64,000 nucleotides of DNA from Skeletonema tropicum (taxonomy: Eukaryota > Bacillariophyta > Thalassiosirophyceae > Thalassiosirales > Thalassiosiraceae), in assembly GCA_037178625.1 (NCBI GenBank), contig CM074134.1, forward strand, positions 2,232,001 to 2,296,000. The letters are read 5' to 3'. Both the position numbers and the translations under genes were made by a program. This document shows positions 1-11,768 of this stretch, piece by piece (position 1 is the first letter of the stretch; each line of letters begins with the position of its first letter). The notes under the pieces are model-generated. The model searched no databases. It saw only the letters and a list, made by a program, of their open reading frames with translations, and was not told the DNA's origin.

Positions 1-35
1 CTTTTACGTACGCTATCGTTCTGAGCTGCACTGCT

Positions 36-633
36 GTGCTTGTGTAGTATCGCCACCGAGTAAAATGGGACACTAGAAGCCACTCATCCGCATATTGACA
101 GCGATTGATACGAGACAGTTGGATGAAGTGCTGCTGGCCAGTTCAAATAGGACCTCTCAGATCAGCTACGATGCGTTAGCTTCGCTCATGCAAACGTAAT
201 CTATCTAAGCAGTGCAAATGCGTCAATATGACACGATTTGGTTCAATGAGGGTCAGCCGGCAAGCTCCAACTCCCTCTCAGATCATTCACGACGCAGTAG
301 CATCGCTTGTATGGACGTTGACCATCTGAGCAGTGCAAATGAGCTTGTATAGTATCGCCACCGACTATTATGGGCCACCTGAAGCGGCTCATGCGCATAT
401 TGACGACGATAGACACGATTTGGTTCAATGAGGGTCAGCCGGCCAGCTCCAATGGGACCTGTCAGATCAACTACGACGCATTAGCATCGCTTGTATGGAC
501 GTTGACCATCTGAGCAGCGCAAATGAGCTTGTATAGTGTCGCCACCGACTATACTGGGCCACCTGGAGCGGCTTATGCGCATATTAACGTCGATAGACAC
601 GATTTGGTTCAATGAGGGTCAGCCGGCCAGCTC
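36..633. repeat. Tandem repeat, unit about 184 bp, roughly 3.3 copies
   Basis: The phrase ACACGATTTGGTTCAATGAG recurs at 231, 413 and 597, and GAGCTTGTATAG recurs at 341 and 525, giving a period of 182-184 bp. The best unit is 341-524. 525-633 is a partial unit, 221-340 is a 3' partial unit, and 36-220 is a diverged unit. No reading frame is conserved across the copies, so this looks like non-coding satellite-type DNA. The array may continue to the left of the window. Confidence 0.85.
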
Positions 634-2968
634 AAAATAGTTTTCAATGTTGAAGACGAAAGATAGAATTCAGTAGAAAATGGTGCTGCTTTATTCTTAA
701 GAATTACGCTTTTATGAACGCAGCGCTCTTTACAGACGGGTGCTCGTTAAGAATACTCAACGTGCATTAAAAACCGTATCAGAATATAACCCTGCCGATA
801 CTTTTTACCTTTGAGTGTAGTACTTACCTTCTTCTGTTCCAACCAAATGAAAAAATCATCGACTCTCCGAACCCGAACGACAAGTGTGAAGAACTGACTT
901 CTTTGCCAATCACAAATCGACTTCTTCCTAGATATCAATTTTGTTTAGGTAACAGACTTCCTTTTCCAATCTTGTTATTTCAATGTTTAAGTATAATGAT
1001 GTGAAACTTTTTTTATCAAAAAGGAACGAATTACGAGTCAGTTTGTAACCGTTGTGCCATAGAAGCGTGAAAGCCTTCTATCATGCAAAGAAATCACCAT
1101 TTTCGCCGTAACGCGTCAACCGCGTCCAATGATATCCAACTTTCACCTCTTTTCGTCGTAGGTATCGATGTTTATAACTTAATCATCCGTCTCCGATCGT
1201 CCACTTGTAGTCAACGATTTTCCCATCCGATCATTCTCCCCCCACCAGAAGATTTGAGTCTTGTGTGTAATCTTCTGAAAGTTTCTTCGTAGTGTGAGAT
1301 GGTCTTCTGCGATTTTGAAATGATTTGAATTACAATGGTTAAGCGAAAACGACGAATAATAATTTCCTTCCTTCAAATAGAAAACAGACAGTCAGCATTT
1401 ACAGTCATTAATGAAACGGCAAATTTTTTGAAACTCATAGGTTTGACAATGATTGCAACAATTATGCGACTGCATCTCAAACTGTTACAGTGAAATTCCT
1501 ATTTTGTCGAAACGAGTGAGATTTTTGCTAAAGGTGACGCCCAATTCCTTTTCATGGCAGGGAACTATGTAGAGTGTCGAGCTTGAAAATACTTGTTCGT
1601 CATGCGATATTCAGACCACAGAGAATTAAGTTGATGTGGAGACATCAAGCTCTGTTTCTCATCAAATGGGAGAATATTTGAGGTAGTTGGTGGGCCCAGG
1701 ACCCTCTCGGGAAGCTTCTGCAGAGGCGAGAGGCAGTAGGCGCTAAGTTCTATCAAGTAGGCACGTTGTAGTTACTAATACGCACAAGAAGTCCTACCCT
1801 ACTACTTCATCCGAGTTGTCGAGTACTTGGTTTGAATCTCCTTGGAGAGGCTAGTTTTGTCACAGTGGTGGGAAATGTTGACAAGACGTTTTTAGTAAGT
1901 TATAAATTACTTAAACTCATGATATTCTTCGACAAACTGAAGTTCATATGGGCACAGCTGCACATTTGGGCCAGCCTCCATTCATCCAAGTCAATGCGTG
2001 CTTGAATATTACCTTATTTTGATGAATCGTCAATCAATGTGAGATGAATTATAATATCCAACGGAGTGTCCTCAACATTCGATTCATTCCCTTCTCCACA
2101 AACGTACACTCCCGACGCAACAATGCTCCAATGTGTTCTGAAGCCGTCATATTTAACATGTGGAGTGATCGAGACAGCTCGCCATTATGGCAAATAGTAA
2201 ACTTGCTGCTGAACTTGCCTCTTCGTTTCCTACCCGACGTGGACGGAGTCATTTACACAATATCCTTTTCCTTAAACCTTCGATTGGTTTCTTCTAATTC
2301 TTCGAGGGTGATATGGTTGATGCGGCATCCTTCTTTTCCTCCTTTTGGTGGACTGGTTGTGCTGGATAATTTAGATGTTCTACAGTATCGTTCTGTTGCA
2401 TCCTGCGGCACTTCTTCTTTTAAGTGATGCGGCGGCCCATAATCGTTATCTCACCGCCCTGTGCTCTTCGAGCTAAAGTGGTCCAAGAATCAGGCAGACA
2501 CGATAACTGGGAGCCTCAGAAATGGAAATATGTGATGTACGAGGCGTGGATGAGCGAGAGAGAGGAATCGGAAACGAGAAACGTGTTGCGCCTTTACAAG
2601 ACCGCTTCGATTTGAATCTGACTGAAACGCACCTCGATCCAATGGAGACCATGAATGCTCACTCTTTTTGGAGTCAAAATACGTCAACATGGATTCAATT
2701 ATGGAACACAACTAGTTCACCGGGGATGGAATCTCAATAGATAGCTTGAGGCGGGCCCCTCGATTAGGGACTGCCTGAAGCCTAGTCTATACAGAGATTC
2801 TGATTTTTCCCCCACCCGCCCGGCCCTGGGTAATTTCGGTCTTGCCCCTTCGCTGGGGGGTATTGATTCGAAGCTTTCAAGTTCCGAAATTTTATTGGTT
2901 GACAAGCCAGAGTGAAGGTTAAGATTGTGATGGTACGTATCGGGTTGAGCAGTGAACACAGGGACGCC
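634..2968. other. Gene-poor stretch, nothing recognised
   Basis: Only short unrelated open frames are present on either strand. None shows a recognisable motif, a plausible start context or a splice-consistent continuation. I see no RNA gene and no repeat beyond the array on its left. Confidence 0.5.
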
Positions 2969-3358
2969 CGGGTGCTGCGGGAAATTACAGTTTGGTAATA
3001 TAATAATTAATACCACCCAACGCCAACGGCGGGAGCGGCGGCGGCGGTGGAATCAGAGCGAGGGGGGTAGGTAATAATGTTATCTGAATGAGGGGGGATT
3101 GGAGGGGTTCCTATATCGTTACAACCAGCCATTGCTGTGGATGCCACCTTCGTCACTATGTAAAGTGAGGCCGAGTACGAAATCACTCATGTAAAGTGAG
3201 GCTGAGTACGAACTCGTAGTCGGACTCACTTTACATTTTTCGGTTGAGCATGTAAAGTGAGTACGAGAAATTCAAAAAAAAAAGTACGTAAGTAGCGTCA
3301 GTACCGATACAGTACTTACGTAAGAAAACTACCAAACTGTAATTTCCCGCAGCACCCC
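2969..3358. mobile_element. MITE-like foldback element, about 390 bp
   Basis: The left end (2970-2996, GGGTGCTGCGGGAAATTACA and onward) is the reverse complement of the right end (about 3330-3357), giving a near-perfect 28-bp terminal inverted repeat. The interior has TGTAAAGTGAGG direct copies facing an inverted CTCACTTTACAT, so the element can fold further. There is no coding capacity. I could not settle a target-site duplication: the flanks read GACGC on the left and GAGGCG on the right. A non-autonomous DNA transposon is the likeliest explanation. Confidence 0.7.
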
Positions 3359-3647
3359 GAGGCGACCGAGTAGTTCCTGGAATCACCATCTTCGTGGGGC
3401 TAGGGTCGGCCTAGCCCTTGTGATTTTCCGCGCTACCCTGCCAGGATCAACTTTATGCAAGCCACGCAAAGTCTACAGACCTCACTTACTTGCAACCGAT
3501 GAAAGGAATGAGAAAAGCGGGTCGCTTTCCCCAATCGATCTTAAAGATAAAAATGATATAAATGAGAGTTTATGTTTGACGTTGAAGGTTCTCAAGCATG
3601 AGGGTCGCCATGACAGTAACGATCTGAGTTGGGACCAATGCTGGAAT

Positions 3648-4012
3648 GTGATGTAACGCCTGATGGCAATGGATGTCTTCCTCTGCACAGTGCGCTTCAG
3701 GATAATACCATTCTTGGGTCTATCAAGTTGTCGGTGAAAGGTAATCCTTCCGCCATAAGAACTCTTGCTGTCAACGGTAACATGAACATTACAATTCTGC
3801 TGACCGAAGTATCTTGTTGAGTGTGACACAACAACTCTTTGTCTTGTGGACAGGGAAGAAACACAGTCCGTGGTGCAAAGTACGAAACGATAGCGCTGCT
3901 TCTGGTGAAGTATGATGATATGCCAGTATCGGCACAGAATGCTGACAAGAAGCTTCCCATCGACCTTGTTCGGGAAAATGAGGCCCTATTCAAGCTCAGT
4001 TGAGTAATTTTC
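3648..4012 (+). pseudogene. Ankyrin-repeat gene relic
   Basis: Two frames carry clear ankyrin-type sequence separated by lost sequence and a stop. The first (about 3648-3770) reads DGNGCLPLHSAL followed by IKLSVKGNPSAIRT. The second (about 3860-4012) reads GAKYETIALLLVKYD and KLPIDL, then ends at a stop. Both resemble the LPLH...AL and KLPIDLL repeats of large diatom ankyrin proteins. Several repeats between them are missing and a TGA interrupts at about 3817, so this is a decayed fragment. Family assignment rests on motif recognition only. Confidence 0.65.
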
Positions 4013-7000
4013 TAAGTCATTTTTATTCATTTCGGCGATTTAGATAGATCTTTTCAATGAAGGCAGGTTGTAGACCTCACGGTCTCCCGCTTGGCCTCCT
4101 TAAGAGCACTTTTATGCAATGAATATCTATTGATTGATAGAGAGAGCTTGAATACATGGGGTGTATCTTGGGTGTATCTTTCTGCTACTAAAGGTTTTCC
4201 AGAGACTACGATACGATGAACTTTTGAACAGAGGTTAAATCAGAATCATGGCGGAAATGGAAAGAAGGAAATTGCATTCCTTGCTATGCACTGCCATTGC
4301 TGTGTGGGTGTGGGTTGTGAGCAATTGTTCATAACAAATCAAACTAAACGACAGAGATGAAATCTTTATCGTTGGAAATAGAAATGAAATATTATAGATG
4401 TAACAAATATCTTGGATTAGTACATATGTCACTTTTTATCGTATCTTGTGGAGATATCGATATTACGATGCACCACAGATCAAAGGCAACACCTTCTACC
4501 TCGCAGGTCACAGAAGTGTTGACTTCATAGGTCCAGTGTTCATTTTTTTATGCCGGTGATATAGTTTAGAAATAACACTATTAATTCTAACCCTGCAATA
4601 CCTTGCAACTGCCTTTTAGTCTCTCAAACTATTGAGCGTTGCCCCGTCCTGGTAGTACTAGCACATGATATCCGTCCTATTGTAGCTTTTGCGTCTCACC
4701 AGTTCAGGAGTGTTGTATGATAAATCCAATACATCGATTTACCAAATCGGAAATGCCATCAGCAGCTGCAAGCTGTGTCGGTGCATCAGATGAAAAGTAA
4801 AACCTTTTCCTCATTGCAGATAATCCATTAGATTATTCGAGTGCTGAGGGACCTGTTGAGATGTTGTGCTGTGACTGTAGATGGGTTGTAGGTCTTTTCT
4901 CATGGGTAGATAGATACTTCATCCAGAACAGAATGTCACCTCGTTGCGTCGGTGTAAACAACGAATATTGCGGTCTCATCGTCGAAAGAAGGTTCACTTG
5001 TCAACATTTTCACAGCCGCCCGATGATTGCATAGTATGTCACTCTCTATATCTCAGGCTGATAGTTGTTCGTACGCTCGATGTGTCCACTGAAGGCGTAG
5101 ATTAGTAACAATAAGCGAGTATGAAAGAGGCACTGGCAGAAGATAACATCCTTAATGAGAGCATACTGACAGCATGATTTCCCTCGTAATTGTAGTCGTT
5201 GAGTTCATCTGACAATCAGCTAGCTGCAAAGGACATCTCTCATTCGTTTATCGTCCAGCGCTGCATGCTGCCTGCGCTTCCGTTTTTGACCCACGTCCCA
5301 CCGATCTGTTACATGAAATCTGGAATTTCTGATCCTCTATGTTTCGAGCAGAGTTCTTTGTTTTTATGGCATGCGATGGGGTCACCACCGTGATGACCGC
5401 AAACACGTGAAGGCATTTCGATTTCTCGATTGAATTGAACAGATGGAGGCATTTGTCGTTTCGAGTACCAAAGAATAATTCGCAAGTAATGACACGTCTC
5501 ATACGACAGGGTTTTCCCTTAAGTGATGACACGTCTCATAGCAAGTAATCCCATGAGATCTCAGACAATCTTCGGCTGTGCATTTTTGATCCTTCATAAT
5601 TCACAACGTGTCGACAGCAACTGTCAATATCAATATAGCTGTCTTAAATCAACAAACCTATGAGGTAGATTTTTTTGTGTACGTAGGAATCGTCCAAGAA
5701 GCGGTACCAAAGTGGCGCCAACGATCATCGAGCACATCGTCACCATGGGATTTCCGCCCGATCATCGTACTTTACTAGAGGCATGGTGTTATTATATAAA
5801 AGATGTAATGCTCGGGGTATTTATATGGATATATATGAATGTATGAAGTGACTTGATATGTACCGATTTTTACATTTGATGCAAAATAAAAGCCAATCAG
5901 TGCACATGGATGTTTATCCTCATCTCCTCCGTGATCAATGAACGATGGTGCTATAACAAATATTTCAGCACTATCGACACCAAACACTGTTAAAATAACG
6001 ATTATACAGTTATGTTATGAATGTGTATATCTTTTTGTTGCATAATAATTCGTTTTGAGGCCCACAGATCCCTGTCATTCAACACAAACACTTGTGTTTG
6101 AACACCTATCTCCTACAAGAGAATACACTTTGTGCATTCCAACGATGTCAGCAGTGACCATATGCAGCTTTATCCGTCAACCATTACTTCATTGAAACCG
6201 GAGAATCATAACAAGTCACTGAAGATTCCACTCCGATCTATTCAGAGCAATGTAGCGCCATAACAACAGCCTTCTTCGGAGACAATATGTGCACTTATTC
6301 CACCCTGATTGAACTTCAAGTCACACAACTATGACCCTGTCTCTCCAATCAAATGCAATAGTTGCTGTGCCTTTGTTGTCGGATGGTGAGGTTGGATTGA
6401 ACAACGAAACCATTGCAGTTTGTTCGAGGAATGGCCATGTGTTGGGCTATGGTGATACCAAGGCTGAGTTCGCCGATGGTAGTGTAGTCAGTGAAATCGG
6501 ATCTCCTTAACAGCTCCATGGCACAAAGCGATCCTTCCATATTATTGAGAGCTCTCCTGTCGTGTTTAGTTGTCTCGTCATGATCAGAGGTCGGAATAGA
6601 GCAATGAAATGGGTGACATTTGTGTGTAATCGATGATGTGATGTGCAGCAGCAACATGGTGCCTGACGGAGTGCTATGGCCATATGAAGTCACTAACAAT
6701 GAATCACACCGACACCCAATGTCTATATGTATAAGCGGCGGCGAGGGTTGATGGAGAGAGGCCGATTGTACCATTCATATTGAGTGGAATTGGACGATGA
6801 TGCTACGATGATGGTAATTTGCGCTGCTATAGCGGCATTTTGATTTGCGTCTCTGCTCTTTAATAACTAAGTTGGGTAGGCTCGGCTTTGGATTCCTTGT
6901 GTTCTAAGCTATTCATGGACTACCATACCCAACCACCTGTAGATGTAATGGAGGAGGTGTGGTTTTTTATGTTATGGCACTTTTATGGCGGAAATGGTGC

Positions 7001-7481
7001 CATGGCGTGGTGGATTGTCGCGGTGGTGGAACTTTTTGGTGGTGGCCAAAAACACATTTGGGGGCTCTTCTGACCTTCTCAAGTGCCGGATGGAGCTACA
7101 TACTATTCCTACGTACATACGCTACCCCGTAGGGTCCGTGATTTAGACAGCTAAGCTCGGTTTAGCAGAGATAGATCCCAACTAATGGTGCACTAACTAG
7201 AGCGGCAGCATAGTACAACACCAACGCAGAGCGATAGAAAAGCCGCGGCGCTGTTGTGGAGGCATAAAGAATCAAAGAGTATTGCACTTTTGCTTGGGGG
7301 GCTTGTTATCAATGCAGTGTTGTGGGGGTGCTCCAGTACTGCAACATCCAATCCATTACCACCATAGAACAGGCCAAAAAATCTTTTTTCTGTTGGTAGA
7401 TCGCGTTAATTAACACAAGGATCGAAGAACGAGTAGGAGAGTGTTTATGATCGGTGAAGGGGAGAACAAAAGAGGGTTAAG
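4013..7481. other. Long gene-poor stretch, nothing convincing
   Basis: No open frame longer than about 140 codons is present, and none has recognisable motifs. The 141-codon frame on the minus strand at 6349-6774 has no protein-like features. No tRNA-like or rRNA-like sequence was seen. The last few hundred bases are the 5' flank of the metallo-beta-lactamase gene. Confidence 0.45.
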
Positions 7482-10400
7482 ATGACGAAAAAAATCTCTT
7501 CTAAAACATTGAAAAAGGTGTTTCAGCGCAATAAACAATCAGCGTCAACTCCTGGCCCTGGCGATATATCTGCTGACAACAAAGAAGGCATCGCTCCCAA
7601 GTTAGCAGGGAAATCTGTTCCAACAAAAGGTGCGGATAATACATATCCGCCCCCACGCCCTTCACCTGCTGAGAATCCGTCGGTTTCGTTCGGAGGTCCT
7701 GGCAGCATGGCTATGGCTACCCCGCGGAATTCCAACACTGGCGAAGCCATACTGGCCAACAGCCCGCCGCTGGCTATGACTCTCCCTTCCAACGAACAAC
7801 AAATGGATCTTGCGTACGAGACTCTCATTCCGACGCTTCCAATTCACAACTTACCCCGAGGGGGGGTGTCTATCCAAACGCAGGCTTGTGGATTTGTCCA
7901 GTTCGGGATACCTCCGGAGACTATCAAAGATTCGATGAAGTTGGGTCTTGAGGTACCATCCGTCTACATCGTGCCAGTAGATAGATTCTGTAGAGAAATG
8001 GGGCCGGCACTTGGAGTCAATCTCGCGGAGTTCGAATTCCCTGCCTACTTCAACTTTTTTATACAGCGGAAAAAGTGCACTTTGGTTGTGGACTCCGTAG
8101 ATGCAGAACGCAATATCAGGAGGGTATTCAGTGAGACTCTTTTGGGGCCGGCGCAGTTTCGAGTACCAGAGAAGAGTTCTTCAGAAGAGGCAGGGGTTCA
8201 AGAGCATTCACCTGCTTCGGTCAACGCCCTGGGAATTAAGAAGTACGAGGAGGAAGACTTTTCACCTGATTTCCCTCGCGATGCAATTCCAGACTTTTAC
8301 AAAGAGCTTCAACATTTCCGCATCATGCCAAATGGACAAGAGCTAGTTCTTGAAACGTTGCTTAAGTTTCGCCATTTTGAAAGTGCGCCTGATTCAGATT
8401 TTCGGGATACTTTAGGAAGTCCTCCACAGCTGCCTCCTTTTTCTGGTGCGTTGAAGAATGGCAGCAAAAGTAATGATGGAGCAGACATTAGCAGAAGGAA
8501 TGAGGGTGCTAGTGATTCCAGTACAAGCCGTACAAATGGCAAAAAAGCAGCAGCATCAAAATCTTTGACCTACAGCCAAATTCGGTGGATAGGTGACGTG
8601 GCTAAGATATACCCCTCTGACGCTACCCCTGATAAAATCGCTGCGAACAAAACAAGACGTGTCGAGATATTCAAAATGCCCAGTGGTACCGACTATATTC
8701 TTCATGACATCGACGAGAATAATGTCATTGTCGGAAAGGTTCGCTTTTCAGGCAATGTTCAAGTGAGTGAGGGGATCAGCGTTATTGGTTTGGATGGACT
8801 TTCGCAACCGCAGCTCAAGTTGGACACGGAGAGCACTGTCAGTAGTGGCAGCGAGGGATGCGAGGACGATAACCGTGGTGGCAGCACTTCCTTTTCTGAA
8901 TCTATGTTACCGCCTACTTTTCACCCACCTTCCTTTGGGGTGACCGTACTCGGAAACTCCCACGGATTCGACAAATCTGGTTCCACTTCTGGGTACGTCC
9001 TGTGGATCAATGGTCGTGGAGTTATGATTGACCCGCCGCCATACTCGTCTGCTACACTTGAACGAGAGGGGATTCGACCACGCACTATCGTGGGGATTAT
9101 TTTAACGCACTGTCACGCGGATCACGACGCAGGAGCATTTCAAAAGGTTTTGACAGGAAGCCCAGTCGTAGTCATAACGACCCCAACAATATACAAGAGT
9201 TTCATTCGGAAGTATGCAGCGTTGTCATCACTAAGCCCGGCGCTGCTGAAGCACAGTCACCGTTATAAGCCCGCCGTAATAGGTGAACCGCTCCGATTTC
9301 AGGGAGCCACATTTCATTTTACTTACACGTTGCACAGTATCCCATGTGTTGGATTCCGCGTAGATTGGAGAGGACGGTCGATGGTGTTCACAGGGGATCA
9401 CTTTAACAACCCTCCAGCGTTAGAAAAGCTTGTGGAGAAGGGTGTTCTATCGAAGCAGCGACTTGCCGATTTGAATCACTTGCCCGTGCAACAGACAGAT
9501 CTACTACTTCACGAAGCAGGCGCGCCGCCAATTCATACGCCATTGGATGTACTACTGAAGCTGCCCGTCGACGTGAAGAAGCGACTTTACGTTGTCCACA
9601 CATCGGCATTACCTGAGGGTTGTGAATTGCGTGTTGCTCCGACGGGGACAGCTGGAACGATCCGATTGGATAAACTTCGTCGAGTGAGCGGTTCCAAGAT
9701 AGAAAGCAGAAAAAGACCCAGCATCTTTGAATCGAACCAAAAATCTTCACTTCTGAACAATCTTGAAGCCTTCTCCGCCATGTTTGAAGATGTCGACCCC
9801 TGTACATTACAAGATGTTGATGAATACGCAGAAGAATCGGAACTATTCAACCCATCACCGAATATGTTTGCTCATCTGGAGGGAGTTGCAACTGTTTCAG
9901 CGAAGCCGTTTGAGCCTCCTCCTGTGTCGTTGCGCCCAACATCTAGCTCGGATGCTTGGTTCATTCTTAACTTGCTCAGTGCGGTTCCTTTCTTGTCAAG
10001 CCTGTCCTATACTACAACAATGGAAGTTCTTGAGACAGCGCGTGTTGTGGCATACTGTTGCGATGATGTTGTATTAGCAGCAGATAGACGAAACGATTTT
10101 TTAGTTGTTGTGTGGGAAGGTGCATGTGTGGAAAGAGAAACAACCCGTCAAAGATCCCTGAGATCCCTTTCATCACTAGGGACTGACGATGGAAAAGGTG
10201 GAAGTGCTGTTTGGTACGCGGGGGATTGGACGGGGCCACGAGTATTGCAGCCGGAGAAGAGATTAAGTGGGGACAGCTCCAGAAGTGTAACTCATGATGT
10301 TGTTGCCATGTCTGCTGAGGGAGTAAAGGTGAGTTGAAAGACATTTGGAAGATAATTACGTTCTTATATGATTTCTATTGATGTTCATCCGTTGTCATTT

Positions 10401-11716
10401 CCTTAGGTTATCAAGGTCGACTTCGCAAGTTTGGACAGGATTCTGAAGAATGATTCAGCTCTCTACAGGAAGTATCACCTTAGTCTATCACAGCAACACT
10501 CTTGCGATATCCCATCTGCGATTAGTGCAAAATCAAATGGCATGTTCGAGAAAGCGGTGAAAAGTTTGAATATAATTGAGTTACTAGACAGCAATACGGC
10601 GTTACGAAAACTGACAGCAGTTCAGAAACGTCACTTGCAATGTCTCGTGGAGGGCCCTACCGTCTACGCCCCTGGACAAAGACTTTGGAAGATAGGCTCA
10701 GCTGTTGATAAAGCGTTCATTATAGTTGCAGGGACAGTTTCTTTTGTCCCTAAGAGGAGAAACGGGGGTTCTTCGATGAGTGTTAAGTCAGGGAAGAAAT
10801 CTGGTCGCGTGAAAAAGAAGCACGAGACGAAAGTTGAACATGTACCGGAAGAGGATAATCGGCTATCAATTGGAGAATCTATGAAATCGGATGCCATAAG
10901 GGCGGTTCGAGAATTGCAGGCGGTGAGTGATGGTACATCTTGTTGTCAAGTAATTTTTTTTTCTTGCTCATAAATGTGACCTCGTCTTTCGTGAAGCAGC
11001 ACATGACAGGTGACGATGACGTTGGCAACATTTCTACGCCTTCGGATACAGTTTCCAAGGAATCTAATTCTTTGAGCAATTCGATGGTATTAACCGATGA
11101 GTATGCTCGACTGAGCAGAGGCCTGCAAAAATGGGCTAAGCGGTCTGAAGATCAGGTTGGGGAAATGGACCGGAAACGACGTAACTCTGCTTCATCGAAT
11201 GTATCACCGGATGTTTCGCTGCATGACCTGTGCGATGCTGTTACAGTAAACGATGATGACGCAGTCAAAAAGAAAGAAGCTGAAGTATCTTTAAGTGAGA
11301 AAATATCAACAAAGGACCAAATCGAGTCAACTAAAGATCGCTTTGCAAACAAGGTTCTCTGTCGACTATCAAACAAACGTTCAATTGCATCAGGCCTTAT
11401 ATTTAGTCGAGGCCATTTTTTGGGAGACATTGAAAAAATGGTTGAAGGACTACTATCTTCTGCAGATGAGAGCGGAATTAATGCAGAAGACGACCATGGT
11501 CTGTCGCGTTTTGGTGAATTAGATGATGCGCTGTCACTGGACACCATGACCATACACGATCTTAATCTCGATCATCATACAGTGCACAGCTCCGCTCTAG
11601 CAGCGGGAAAGGATGGATGCGTTGTGATGGTCTTGCAAAAAGCGAGCTTGCTCCCATTTTTAGACGCTCATCCAGGATTACTTTTGAGTTTGCTTGGAAC
11701 GCAAGTTGTAGTATAA
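7482..11716 (+). CDS. Metallo-beta-lactamase fold protein fused to cyclic-nucleotide-binding-like domains
   Basis: Three exons are inferred: 7482-10328, 10407-10922 and 11000-11716, with phase-0 GT-AG introns of 78 and 77 bp, giving about 1359 residues. The first 100 residues are low complexity. The HxHxDH metal motif (THCHADHDAG, H543, H545, D547, H548) marks a metallo-beta-lactamase fold. TGDHFNNP near 635 and HEAGAPPIHTP near 677 are the later metal ligands of that fold. After it come a cyclic-nucleotide-binding-like segment at about 816-885 and a second starting near 1010 (APGQRLWKIGSAVDKAFIIVAG). The second is interrupted by a charged insert of nearly 200 residues and resumes at GHFLGDIEKM near 1256. 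The nucleotide-binding cassette arginine is not obvious, so cAMP/cGMP binding is uncertain. The third exon could also start 10 nt later, in frame. The gene is convergent with VPS51, 52 bp away. Confidence 0.85.
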
Positions 11717-11768
11717 ATAATATATTCTAAATACAGAGGTGTACCCACATTTATTTTAAGGAGCGGTA

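Noticed and set aside
6349..6774. 141-codon minus-strand frame
   Set aside because: No recognisable motif, odd composition rich in Ser, Thr and His, and no supporting context. It is probably chance.
9403..9850. Frames antisense to the metallo-beta-lactamase gene
   Set aside because: They lie inside a well-supported coding exon and have no motifs of their own.
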